Virus record (IMG/VR): IMGVR_UViG_3300032893_000174
Span: 1-37,298 of that record
Length of the DNA: 37,298 nucleotides
Origin: a virus
Reading direction: 5' to 3' (one strand)
Part shown: in pieces, positions 6,150 to 12,368 of the stretch
How the letters are laid out: the number at the start of each line of letters is the position of its first letter
How positions within the stretch are numbered: the stretch's first letter is position 1
Notes under the pieces: generated by a model
What the model saw: the letters and a program-made list of their open reading frames with translations, nothing else
Told to the model about the DNA's origin: nothing
Database searches by the model: none
Made by a program: the position numbers and the translations under genes

Positions 6150-6267
6150 GCACTAAACTTTGCATTTGCTTTATATTAGCCATCTGATAATATGGCTGAC
6201 ATCTGTTGATCTGCTAAGCATGCAGAGTTTAGTGCCTGGGGGTGGTATATCCGGGCACTTATTTTTT
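6150..6267 (+). promoter_or_regulatory. Nested inverted repeat with overlapping rightward terminator upstream of the initiator gene
   Basis: GCACTAAACTTTGCAT (6150-6165) is complementary to ATGCAGAGTTTAGTGC (6220-6235) with one G-U-type mismatch. Inside the loop, AGCCAT (6178-6183) pairs with ATGGCT (6192-6197). The right arm's last five bases are also the start of a terminator stem, AGTGCCTGG (6231-6239) with CCGGGCACT (6251-6259), followed by TATTTTTTC. The long stem and the terminator therefore exclude each other. A possible rightward promoter (TTGCTT, 16 bp, TAATAT at 6188-6193) would give an RNA of about 68 nt antisense to the initiator mRNA leader. Either an antisense copy-control RNA or an attenuator is possible. 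Confidence 0.5.
6231..6267 (+). terminator. Rho-independent terminator of a short rightward transcript
   Basis: A nine-base-pair stem (one G-U pair) between 6231-6239 and 6251-6259 has an 11-base loop and is followed by a T-rich run. No rightward gene lies upstream within the available space, so the transcript it ends must be short and non-coding, or be readthrough against the initiator operon. Confidence 0.7.
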
Positions 6268-6421
6268 CTAGACTAATTCAAATCACCTTAAAGAGCTACA
6301 TCAAAATCATTTTCACTTTGGATGTGATCCCAAAATGTCAAGAAAATATTTTAGATATGTTCTTTAAAATTCAATGACTTAAGACTAAAATTTCTTTTTT
6401 TTCCAAAACAAGATAAGATAC

Positions 6422-6489
6422 AGATATCCAATGCTTCACAGAATACGTGGATATCTCCAAAGTTGCCCCGAGGTTTTCTCGGGGTTTTT
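6422..6489 (+). ncRNA. Candidate small RNA with two hairpins and a terminator
   Basis: AGATATCCA (6422-6430) and TGGATATCT (6448-6456) form a perfect 9-bp stem. Ten bases later CCCCGAG (6466-6472) and CTCGGGG (6478-6484) form a terminator stem followed by five T residues. No rightward reading frame precedes it, so this looks like a short structured RNA. A TAAGAT box lies about ten bases before the first stem, but no clear -35 box is visible. The convergent zinc-ribbon gene stops inside the T-run. Function is unknown. Confidence 0.4.
6466..6489 (+). terminator. Strong rightward terminator
   Basis: A perfect 7-bp G/C-rich stem (6466-6472 with 6478-6484), five-base loop and five T residues. Read leftward there is no T-run, so it acts on a rightward transcript. 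Confidence 0.85.
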
Positions 6490-6722
6490 CAAATAAACTT
6501 AGTCACAAAGTCCCAATTGCTCGAGTAGAGCTGAAGATGATACGAAGATCCCACCACAAAAATATTCCCACAATATGAACATTCGACAACATCTTTAAAA
6601 ATGATGTCGAAAGGATAATCGAAGAATTTTTTTTTGCAGTTAGCACATCTGTCTTTGCTTTTCTCTATTTCACAGGGTAAAAAGATCTTTTTTCGTGACT
6701 TTTCAATATTTTTTTTAGCCAT
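6489..6722 (-). CDS. Zinc-ribbon small protein (77 aa)
   Basis: The product starts with a basic stretch (MAKKNIEKSRKKIFLP). It then has the pair CANCKKKFF and, about 20 residues later, CSYCGN, a C-x2-C ... C-x2-C arrangement expected to bind one zinc. The C-terminal part is aromatic and hydrophobic. Small zinc ribbons in phages act as nucleic-acid-binding or transcription accessory proteins, but nothing here fixes the role. The ribosome site is weak. It is the most upstream gene of the leftward early block and is separated from the replication initiator by about 370 bases that hold two terminators and the nested inverted repeat. Confidence 0.6.
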   Translation of the reverse strand: MAKKNIEKSRKKIFLPCEIEKSKDRCANCKKKFFDYPFDIIFKDVVECSYCGNIFVVGSSYHLQLYSSNWDFVTKFI

Positions 6723-6797
6723 AAGAATTTGTTTACCAAAAAACTTTTGTTAAATTGAGGAAATTGTTTTACTGAAATAGACCACGGTTAGAAATAT

Positions 6798-6827
6798 TTA
6801 TACCTAGTTATACCCACTTATACTTGA
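6798..6827. repeat. Three tandem 10-bp repeats (TTATAC core)
   Basis: TTATACCTAG, TTATACCCAC and TTATACTTGA follow each other at 6798, 6808 and 6818. The 10-bp period puts the TTATAC cores on the same face of the helix, as expected for cooperative binding of a regulator. They lie immediately before a promoter-like sequence that would feed the packaging operon. Confidence 0.6.
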
Positions 6828-6850
6828 AAACGAGTATATGTGAATATAAA
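6824..6850 (+). promoter_or_regulatory. Candidate late promoter for the packaging operon
   Basis: TTGAAA (6824-6829) and TATAAA (6845-6850) are 15 bp apart, slightly short. A TAAATC alternative gives 17 bp. The 10-bp repeats overlap the -35 box and the first gene starts about 30 bases downstream of the -10 box, so this is the likely regulated start of the rightward late transcript. Confidence 0.5.
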
Positions 6851-6878
6851 TCGAAAAAAATTAATGAAGAGGCCCTAA

Positions 6879-7115
6879 ATGGCAAAAGCAATCAAAGAAA
6901 AAATGGCAAAAAAAGATTCTCATTCTCATCATCATAAGATGGCAAAACACCATCATGCGGAGATGGAAAAACATATTGATCATCTTCATAAGTTGGCTAA
7001 ACATGCTCATCATGGTGCTGCTCACAAACAAACAAAAGCAGATAAAAAACACGAACATGCTGGAATGGAAACATATGAGCGCGGTCCTGTAAAACATCAT
7101 CATAAAGAGAAGTAG
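6879..7115 (+). CDS. Histidine-rich small basic protein (78 aa)
   Basis: About a quarter of the residues (19 of 78) are histidine, in clusters such as SHSHHHKMAKHHH and KHHHKEK, and lysine is also frequent. Many of the histidines are spaced as in an amphipathic helix. Such composition binds transition metals and nucleic acid, but I do not recognise a family. The leader has GAAGAG upstream. It is the first gene of the rightward packaging operon, with the next gene 4 bases downstream. A metal store, a DNA-condensing protein or a minor virion protein are all possible. Confidence is high that it is a gene, low on role. Confidence 0.65.
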   Translation: MAKAIKEKMAKKDSHSHHHKMAKHHHAEMEKHIDHLHKLAKHAHHGAAHKQTKADKKHEHAGMETYERGPVKHHHKEK

Positions 7116-7119
7116 ACAT

Positions 7120-7395
7120 ATGGCAAGAGATAAAGCATTACCCCCTAAAGTTGGATCAAGTGAATTATCCAAAATAAGAGAAAAGCCTGGTATGTCCGGA
7201 GCATTTAAGCATAAATCAAGTGCATATGCAGGTCCAGAACATACCTTTCCTATAGGTGATATTAAACATGCTCGTAATGCTTTAGCTCGTGCGCATTTTT
7301 CTCCCCATCCTGAAGCCATTAGGGAAAAAGTTTATAAGAAATATCCTGAATTGAAAAAGCGCCATGAAGAGCGCGAAGGTAAAAAGAATGGATAA
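7120..7395 (+). CDS. Conserved phage protein with AGPEHTFPI motif (91 aa)
   Basis: The central block SAYAGPEHTFPIGD, followed by IKHARNALARAHFSP, is a pattern I have seen in small phage and bacterial proteins of unknown function (AGP-x-TFPI, then HARNALAR). The C-terminus is a charged helix rich in K, E and R. No catalytic motif is evident. It begins 4 bases after the histidine-rich gene and overlaps the next small gene by 8 bases, so it is co-translated with the packaging operon. A structural or chaperone role is possible from position only. Confidence 0.65.
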   Translation: MARDKALPPKVGSSELSKIREKPGMSGAFKHKSSAYAGPEHTFPIGDIKHARNALARAHFSPHPEAIREKVYKKYPELKKRHEEREGKKNG

Positions 7396-7525
7396 AGAGA
7401 TTCGCCGTATCGAGAAAAAAACTAAAGGCGTTGAGAAATCCCTTAAAAGCTTAGAGAAGGCTGACAAAAAAAGGGATAAGACATGTGAGTACGGAAAAAA
7501 AATGCTAAAGAAAAAGAAAAAATGA
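7388..7525 (+). CDS. Very small lysine-rich helical protein (45 aa)
   Basis: The product begins MDKEIRRIEKKTKGVEKSLK and ends in a lysine run; it is almost pure charged helix with heptad-like spacing. It overlaps the preceding gene by 8 bases and the following gene by the ATGA-type overlap (4 bases), a dense arrangement that supports translation. The ribosome site GAAGG lies within the preceding gene. It could bind nucleic acid, but this is inferred from charge alone. Confidence 0.5.
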   Translation: MDKEIRRIEKKTKGVEKSLKSLEKADKKRDKTCEYGKKMLKKKKK

Positions 7526-7704
7526 TCGAATTGACCATCAAAGTTTCTAATGAAGAGCAGAGGCTCGTACAAAAACACCTCCTTTATGATGACTTACATC
7601 TTTCTAAAGATAATCCTGTATTATTAGAGAAAATAAAAATAGCAGTTGAAAGTTTTAAAGGAACTGTGGAAGATGTGGTTGTTAAAGTAAAGATGTTATG
7701 GTAG
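7522..7704 (+). CDS. Hypothetical protein (60 aa)
   Basis: The product starts MIELTIKVSNEEQRLVQKHL and ends with VEDVVVKVKMLW, suggesting a short beta-helix-beta fold. It starts inside the stop of the previous gene (ATGA) and its stop overlaps the start of the small terminase by 7 bases. No family recognised. Tight coupling to the terminase genes suggests a head or packaging accessory role. Confidence 0.55.
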   Translation: MIELTIKVSNEEQRLVQKHLLYDDLHLSKDNPVLLEKIKIAVESFKGTVEDVVVKVKMLW

Positions 7705-8156
7705 CAGGAAGACCCCCAAAGTTATTTTCAAAAGAACAAGCAGAAGAACTGGGCAAAGATTTGCTCGAATGGATTAATACCCACGGAAAAAATCAATTAA
7801 ATTGGGTTGAGTGGTATTATAATAAACATAATATGTTTCGTAATGATTGGAGAGCTTTACTTCAAAGATCTGAATTCCTGACGTATTATGAGGTCGCAAG
7901 AAAGATTATGGCTAGTAATATGATGCAAAATAAAGATTTTCATCATTCATATGGTCATAGATATCTTGCACTATACGATGACGAGCTTCTTGAACATGAG
8001 CTAAGTGTTAAGGAACATGAAGCTAAACTTAAGAACACAGATGCTAATCATATTACTGCTGAGGATTGGGAAAAGTTTCTGAAGGTCCAGGGTTATCTGA
8101 ATGAGAAAGAACAGACTTCAGAAAATAACATAGCCGGAGTAGATCATAATTGCTAA
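7698..8156 (+). CDS. terS: Putative terminase small subunit
   Basis: The 152-residue product starts MVAGRPPKLFSKEQAEELGK, the typical opening of many phage small terminases (G-R-P-x-K-x at the N-terminus followed by a helical DNA-binding domain). The middle contains RNDWRALLQRSEFLTYYEVA and the C-terminal part is a charged helix with an acidic end, suiting oligomerisation and contact with the large subunit. TerS recognises the packaging site and delivers DNA to TerL. It lies about 120 bases before the large subunit gene, the usual order. The intervening DNA is crossed by a possible leftward small gene. Confidence 0.7.
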   Translation: MVAGRPPKLFSKEQAEELGKDLLEWINTHGKNQLNWVEWYYNKHNMFRNDWRALLQRSEFLTYYEVARKIMASNMMQNKDFHHSYGHRYLALYDDELLEHELSVKEHEAKLKNTDANHITAEDWEKFLKVQGYLNEKEQTSENNIAGVDHNC

Positions 8157-8238
8157 TGCCCATCCCCGGGTATCTTTCAATCTCCTTTTCTAAGTCAGCA
8201 ATCATCTGGTTTAATTCAAACTCTTGGTCGTGATTCAT
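8053..8238 (-). CDS. Possible small leftward protein antisense to the terminase small-subunit end (61 aa)
   Basis: The product starts MNHDQEFELNQMIADLEKEI and is helical and acidic in its first half; the second half (YFLKSVLSHSDNPGP) is less convincing and lies antisense to the last 104 bases of the small terminase gene. A weak GGA site lies about 12 bases upstream. It fills the otherwise empty 120-base gap between the terminase genes. It could equally be a chance frame, so I list it with low confidence. Confidence 0.3.
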   Translation of the reverse strand: MNHDQEFELNQMIADLEKEIERYPGMGISNYDLLRLCYFLKSVLSHSDNPGPSETFPNPQQ

Positions 8239-8277
8239 TGACAAATTTTTCCTTTACACATATTTTGATGTCTAATA

Positions 8278-9603
8278 ATGAACGACAAACCTTTTTCTCC
8301 CAAGCAAAAAGAGTTCATCCTCAACTCTAATGCTAAGTTCAATATCTCTCATGGATCTGTCCGATCAGGCAAAACAGTATGTGTTCTTTATAGATTTCTG
8401 CAGTTAGCTGCTTCTTGTCCCGGTGAACAAATCTGGATGATAGGACATACAAGAGATTCTGTTTATCACAATTGCATCCGCGTTTTAATGGATGAAAAAT
8501 CTTCCCAGTTTGGATTCTTTAGCAAATTTTGTACTTGGATGCCTGGAAAAGGCGAGCTTAAGTTTGGCGATAAAACTATCTACTGTTTGGGAGCCAGAGA
8601 CGAAGGCTCTATAGGTCCAATCCAAGGAAAGACATTTGATCTATGCTATTGCAACGAGATGACTCTTTATCCAGACAATGTAATCCAAATGATTGCCACC
8701 CGACTTTCTATGCCTCATTCTAAGCTTTTGGCAGATATGAACCCTGTGCAGCCTACACATATTTGTAAGAATTGGGTCGATTTAGCTGAAAAAGGGGATA
8801 AGAATTATTACTCTTTACATTTCAGCATTGATGACAATCCTTATTTAACTGAAGAATACAAAGAGATACAGAGACAAACTTTAACGGGTTTATTTTACAG
8901 GAGAAATTATCTTGGCGAATGGTGTTTGGCTGAAGGTGCTATTTTTGATTTTTTTGATAAAAATATTCATGTTGTATCTCGTCCTCCAAGGGCTGCTGAA
9001 TTTTGGATTGCGGGGATTGATTATGGTGCCTCCAATGCTTTTGCCTGCGTTTTGATTGGAATAAGCACAGGAAAGTATACTCAAGATGGTGGGCACATGT
9101 GGGTAGAAAAGGAATATTACTACGACCCTAAGAAAAGCCGCCAAAAGACAAACAGTGAATATGCAAGAGATCTTATTGCCTTTTTTGGCGACTATAGCAT
9201 CCGTTCTGTTTATATTGATCCGAGTGCTGCTTCTTTCAAAGCTGAAATGAGAAAAAATGGAATACATACAGTAGATGCCGATAACGATGTCTACGATGGT
9301 ATACTTACCTTAACAAACGTACTTAAGGAAGGTACACTTACTATTTGCAAAAACTGTCCCAATTTAATCCGAGAAATGGAAGGATACGTATGGGACCCTA
9401 AGGCAAGCAAGCAAGGATGGGATGAGCCCCTTAAACAAAACGATCATGCTGTTGATGCTCTTAGATATGCAGTGAAGACTTTTATTAGAGGAAGAACCTC
9501 TTTAAAAAGCATGAATGACGAAGATCCTCTTAAGGGATCAATTGTTAAAGGAAAAAATTCTTCCGGTCCTATTGATTGGGGACACGGTTGGCAAAAGTTT
9601 TGA
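8278..9603 (+). CDS. terL: Terminase large subunit (PBSX-type ATPase/nuclease)
   Basis: The product of 441 residues has both TerL domains. The ATPase part carries Walker A GSVRSGKT (26-33) and Walker B/catalytic DLCYCNE (121-127). The RNase H-like nuclease part has GIDYG (Asp 248), YIDPSAASF (Asp 314) and DHAVDALRYAV (Asp 389, Asp 393), the expected acidic residues for two metal ions. It pumps DNA into the prohead through the portal and cuts concatemers. Its length fits the PBSX/Terminase_3 group. It follows the small subunit gene and precedes two small genes. No ribosome site of canonical strength is visible before the ATG. Confidence 0.95.
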   Translation: MNDKPFSPKQKEFILNSNAKFNISHGSVRSGKTVCVLYRFLQLAASCPGEQIWMIGHTRDSVYHNCIRVLMDEKSSQFGFFSKFCTWMPGKGELKFGDKTIYCLGARDEGSIGPIQGKTFDLCYCNEMTLYPDNVIQMIATRLSMPHSKLLADMNPVQPTHICKNWVDLAEKGDKNYYSLHFSIDDNPYLTEEYKEIQRQTLTGLFYRRNYLGEWCLAEGAIFDFFDKNIHVVSRPPRAAEFWIAGIDYGASNAFACVLIGISTGKYTQDGGHMWVEKEYYYDPKKSRQKTNSEYARDLIAFFGDYSIRSVYIDPSAASFKAEMRKNGIHTVDADNDVYDGILTLTNVLKEGTLTICKNCPNLIREMEGYVWDPKASKQGWDEPLKQNDHAVDALRYAVKTFIRGRTSLKSMNDEDPLKGSIVKGKNSSGPIDWGHGWQKF

Positions 9604-9611
9604 GGAGTATT

Positions 9612-9812
9612 ATGCATTATTGGATAGAAACAACTAGTGGCGATTGGCTTAATAGCGAATGGATAAGAACTTTATATGTGCAGGAGTTTGCCGATACATT
9701 CGAAGTCATTGCTGATATAGGTGAAAGAGAAGTTCTCATTTCTGAGCATGATACTGTTTTTGAAGCTAATAGAGATTTAAGAAAACTGTTGGATTCATTT
9801 CAAAAAGGATAA
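9612..9812 (+). CDS. Hypothetical protein (66 aa)
   Basis: The product starts MHYWIETTSGDWLNSEWIRT and contains FEVIADIGEREVLISEHDTV and a C-terminal helix (LRKLLDSFQKG). The start is decided by GAGGAG five bases before the ATG; an earlier in-frame start would overlap the terminase gene. The sequence reads as a small alpha/beta protein. I do not recognise the family. It follows the large terminase by 8 bases and is likely co-transcribed with it. Confidence 0.6.
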   Translation: MHYWIETTSGDWLNSEWIRTLYVQEFADTFEVIADIGEREVLISEHDTVFEANRDLRKLLDSFQKG

Positions 9813-9817
9813 TTTTA

Positions 9818-9982
9818 ATGAAATTAAACAAGGTTGAGTTAAAAAAACCTCTTCTATCTATTCCTGAGGAATTCGAATTAGTTCAAATGAAGCAAACATC
9901 TCATAAGACTTCCAGCTGTGCAAGTATTGTATTTCAGATACTTCGAGAATTGGGAAATATCTGTAAGCATGGACTGGAATAG
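9818..9982 (+). CDS. Small hypothetical protein (54 aa)
   Basis: The product starts MKLNKVELKKPLLSIPEEFE and ends with a hydrophobic helix containing SIVFQILRELGNIC. It begins 5 bases after the previous stop with an AAGGA site. Three cysteines are present without a metal-binding spacing. It is the last gene of the packaging operon before a region of about 160 bases that precedes the recombinase. No function can be assigned. Confidence 0.45.
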   Translation: MKLNKVELKKPLLSIPEEFELVQMKQTSHKTSSCASIVFQILRELGNICKHGLE

Positions 9983-10055
9983 TCAATAAATTTTTTTAAC
10001 CAGTGCGCTAAATAAACGGCCGTATAAATTACTCTTTGTGATTTCGCCATAATAG

Positions 10056-10076
10056 GTTATTTTTTAACTAAATAAC
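10056..10076. repeat. Inverted repeat upstream of the recombinase (candidate res/operator half-sites)
   Basis: GTTATTT (10056-10062) and AAATAAC (10070-10076) are perfect 7-bp arms around a 7-bp centre. It lies about 65 bases before the serine recombinase ATG, in a 158-bp non-coding gap that is A/T rich and also holds a second, imperfect dyad near 10115-10134. Small serine resolvases usually bind dyads directly upstream of their own gene, so this is a candidate recombination or autoregulation site. Confidence 0.4.
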
Positions 10077-10140
10077 TCTTTCCAAAAAACTATGCATAGC
10101 CGCATAATATCTCCCAAGTTTTTTAACTTTGGAGAACAAA

Positions 10141-10758
10141 ATGATGATCGGTTATGCTCGCGTGTCCAAAAATGACGGAACGCAATTGTTAGATTTACAG
10201 CTTGATGCCTTGAAAGAAGCGGGTATTTCCGCTGATCGCATCTATTCAGATAGTGCGTCAGGCGCTCATGATGATAGACCAGGACTTCTTGCATGCATGA
10301 AAGCATTGAGAGAGGGAGATGTATTGGTGGTATGGAAATTGGATAGGTTAGGAAGAAATCTCCGACATCTGGTAAATTTCGTGAACGATCTTATAAAAAA
10401 GAATATAGGGTTTAAGGTTCTTGCGGGTCAAGGAGCTCAAATAGATGTCACTACCATCAATGGTAAACTGATGTTTGGAATCTTTGCTGTTTTAGCTGAA
10501 TTTGAACGTGATCTGATAGCTGAAAGAACGCGAGCAGGTCTTGAAGCAGCAAGAGCTCGTGGACGTAAAGGTGGAAGGAAGCGCAAGATGGATATTGCCC
10601 GTGTTAAAATGGCAATGGCAGCTATGTGTGATAGGAATGCTAAAGCATTTGAGATTGCCGAAAAATTGGGCATAACTACAGCATGTCTATATTCTTATGT
10701 GAATGGGGATGGCTCGCCAAAAGAATTAGGAACTAAGGTATTGAATGGAATTAGATGA
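10141..10758 (+). CDS. Small serine recombinase (resolvase/invertase family)
   Basis: The 205-residue product begins MMIGYARVSKNDGTQ, with the nucleophile Ser at position 9 in YARVS. It continues with the conserved arginine block (DRPGLLACMKALREGD, then KLDRLGRN), the E helix FAVLAEFERDLIAERTRAGL, and a C-terminal HTH (FEIAEKLGITTACLYSYV). It is of Hin/Gin/Tn3-resolvase size, not a large serine integrase. Such enzymes invert segments or resolve multimers at short dyad sites. I chose ATG 10141, where GGAG lies 6 bases upstream; an in-frame TTG at 10129 is less likely. It overlaps the next small gene by 14 bases. Its substrate in this phage is unknown; resolution of genome dimers would fit the plasmid-like origin. 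Confidence 0.9.
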   Translation: MMIGYARVSKNDGTQLLDLQLDALKEAGISADRIYSDSASGAHDDRPGLLACMKALREGDVLVVWKLDRLGRNLRHLVNFVNDLIKKNIGFKVLAGQGAQIDVTTINGKLMFGIFAVLAEFERDLIAERTRAGLEAARARGRKGGRKRKMDIARVKMAMAAMCDRNAKAFEIAEKLGITTACLYSYVNGDGSPKELGTKVLNGIR

Positions 10759-10960
10759 AATTGAAAAGCGATCCAAAAATCTTTCAAAATTAGTCATAGA
10801 GCTTTTTCATTTAAATTCGGTTGAGCCTGAAATAGCTATTAATGCGCTTCTTCATACCTTAATAGGTGGATTATTTTCTATGGGTCTAAATCGTGCGGGT
10901 TTTTTAGAAATGATGGACATTGTGAAGCAAGACTATAAACATATCTTCGAAGAAAAATAA
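10745..10960 (+). CDS. Small helical protein, tandem paralogue 1 (71 aa)
   Basis: The product starts MELDEIEKRSKNLSKLVIEL and contains EIAINALLHTLIGGLFSMGL followed by a charged helix ending YKHIFEEK. It is clearly related to the next gene: both share an N-terminal acidic helix, an A-L-x-x-A hydrophobic middle, N-R/H-x-G-F/Y-L, and an aromatic K/E-rich end. No signal peptide is seen; the middle helix is hydrophobic but short. AAGG lies 6 bases before the ATG, within the recombinase gene. The pair probably arose by tandem duplication. Function unknown. Confidence 0.65.
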   Translation: MELDEIEKRSKNLSKLVIELFHLNSVEPEIAINALLHTLIGGLFSMGLNRAGFLEMMDIVKQDYKHIFEEK

Positions 10961-10970
10961 ATGGGGCGAA

Positions 10971-11186
10971 ATGGACAATGAACAATTAGAGTTAGATATT
11001 TCAGAAGCGGCTGAGTTGATTTTAGAATGTATAAAAATTAATAACATAGAATATAAAGTGGCTTTAGCTGCTCTTTGTAAGGCATTTGTTACTGGATTAT
11101 GTAGTTTGGAAATGAACCATTCTGGTTATTTAAGCCTTATGCAAGAAATTACTGAAAGATATGAATATTTATTTAAAGAAATATAA
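10971..11186 (+). CDS. Small helical protein, tandem paralogue 2 (71 aa)
   Basis: The product starts MDNEQLELDISEAAELILEC and contains YKVALAALCKAFVTGLCSLE, then MNHSGYLSLM and an end EYLFKEI. It has exactly the same length as paralogue 1 and aligns along its whole length. Identity is moderate, so the duplication is not recent, and both copies are kept open, which argues both are used. It is 10 bases downstream with a GGGG-type site. A heterodimer of the two is possible. Confidence 0.65.
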   Translation: MDNEQLELDISEAAELILECIKINNIEYKVALAALCKAFVTGLCSLEMNHSGYLSLMQEITERYEYLFKEI

Positions 11187-11202
11187 ACTATGGAAGTACT
11201 AG

Positions 11203-11574
11203 ATGATTGCTAGGATACTAAATACATCTTCATTGGTCATGTTTTTGCTGGCTGGAGGAATGACTTATGCATACGTTTTTGATGTTGATCCAATATCTCC
11301 AGAAAAAACCTATCTTTTGGAGCGTGATTATTTTAATCGAACTAACGATAATTGGAATCTGGAGTTTCCTTCATATGGGGAATGGCTAAGCCATCGTGAG
11401 GAAGGAGAACAAAGATTCAAGGATTGGATTATCCAAAAAACCGAAGAGTTTGGATTAGAATTCGCGGCATGTTTTGATCCCAATATAGATCCCTATTCAG
11501 GGAAATATGTAGATTTAAGGCAAGGACATCCAGCTTCAGCTCCTGAGAATCCTTTTAAAGGTGAAAGAGAATGA
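11203..11574 (+). CDS. Exported or membrane-anchored hypothetical protein (123 aa)
   Basis: The product starts MIARILNTSSLVMFLLAGGM, followed by TYAYVFDV: one basic residue, a hydrophobic core of about 15 residues, and a possible cleavage after A-Y-A. The rest is acidic, tryptophan rich and proline rich (EFPSYGEWLSHREEGEQRF, then NPFKGERE). Export to the periplasm or a single N-terminal anchor is the main inference. GGAAG lies 7 bases before the ATG. It sits between the small paralogues and the moron region, so it could act at the envelope in superinfection control or lysis, but no family is recognised. Confidence 0.55.
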   Translation: MIARILNTSSLVMFLLAGGMTYAYVFDVDPISPEKTYLLERDYFNRTNDNWNLEFPSYGEWLSHREEGEQRFKDWIIQKTEEFGLEFAACFDPNIDPYSGKYVDLRQGHPASAPENPFKGERE

Positions 11575-11609
11575 ATTGGAAAAAGGATCATGTTTAGGAG
11601 TGCAAAGAC

Positions 11610-11843
11610 ATGATCCCCAATTTTGAATTGTATGCCAAACAGGAATGTCTAAATGATCGTCCTGTTTTAAAAATGACTTCCTACAGCTATTCCAAAGTTT
11701 ATCCCACTCATGTTGATATCGTTGGTTATGGAACTCATTTTATTCCTATTGGTGGGAAAAGTAGCCCAATGACAATCGCTAAACAATTCCAAGAACAAAT
11801 TTGGTTTATTGACAATTGGCTTCAAATGTATGCCCATTTCTAA
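11610..11843 (+). CDS. Hypothetical protein (77 aa), antisense overlap with the outer-membrane protein gene
   Basis: The product starts MIPNFELYAKQECLNDRPVL and contains alternating strands (THVDIVGYGTHFIPIGG) with an aromatic C-terminus (WFIDNWLQMYAHF). An AGGAG ribosome site lies 8 bases before the ATG, stronger than for many true genes here. Its last 177 bases are antisense to the 3' part of the leftward outer-membrane protein gene. One of the two frames may be fortuitous in the overlap, yet both read like proteins. Listed as probable. Confidence 0.45.
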   Translation: MIPNFELYAKQECLNDRPVLKMTSYSYSKVYPTHVDIVGYGTHFIPIGGKSSPMTIAKQFQEQIWFIDNWLQMYAHF

Positions 11844-12293
11844 GGAAGCTCCTAAATCCTTGTATTGGTCTTTTTTGGGTAAGTACCTGTAGTTATTAAG
11901 TATTTCTATGTCATAAAAAGTAGGAGCCAATCCGCAATAAACAGCATAATAACAATTGAAGAAATGCATATATTTAATGCCAAAAGATACGGTTTGAACA
12001 TTTAATTTAACACTGTTTTCGTTTTTATAATAATTCTTATATATGTCTTCATATTCGTAACATACATGAGAAGAATGTCTTAGAATTCCAGTATCAAAAA
12101 AAACTAAAAAAGGTCCAAACAATTGATAATTAAGCTGTACATGGAAGTTATAGTTTGGAACTTGAAAAATTTTATTTATTCTTTTGTCCAGAAAGTAATA
12201 ATTTCCAGCTTTGATTTCTAATGAAAAATCATTAGATGCCATAACTTTAGTAGAAGTTATTAAAAAAAAGAATATATATACGAACGTTTTCAT
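11667..12293 (-). CDS. Phage-encoded outer-membrane beta-barrel protein (moron)
   Basis: From ATG 12293 the product (208 aa) starts MKTFVYIFFFLITSTKVMA, a signal peptide with predicted cleavage after Ala 19. The mature part is an alternating polar/hydrophobic beta pattern with many aromatics (FSLEIKAGNYYFLD, SVKLNVQTVSFGIKYM, SLEMGIHLKPIV) and ends INFGIAVGSHF, with the terminal phenylalanine typical of BAM-inserted barrels. GGAG lies 6 bases before the start. It has its own leftward promoter with TTGACA and faces against the late operon, the layout of a moron expressed from a prophage or plasmid state. Likely roles are receptor masking or altered host surface. It shows the host is Gram-negative. 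Confidence 0.75.
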   Translation of the reverse strand: MKTFVYIFFFLITSTKVMASNDFSLEIKAGNYYFLDKRINKIFQVPNYNFHVQLNYQLFGPFLVFFDTGILRHSSHVCYEYEDIYKNYYKNENSVKLNVQTVSFGIKYMHFFNCYYAVYCGLAPTFYDIEILNNYRYLPKKDQYKDLGASLEMGIHLKPIVNKPNLFLELFSDCHWATFPTNRNKMSSITNDINMSGINFGIAVGSHF

Positions 12294-12368
12294 TTTGTTC
12301 TCCATAAACCCCACTGTAACCAATGGACAAGAAAACAACAATGCGCCTATTAAAAGAAAATAGGTTAT

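Noticed and set aside
8890-9267. Leftward 125-codon frame inside the large terminase gene
   Set aside because: The terminase frame is certain over this region (motifs on both sides). The antisense frame has no start signal and reads like a shadow.
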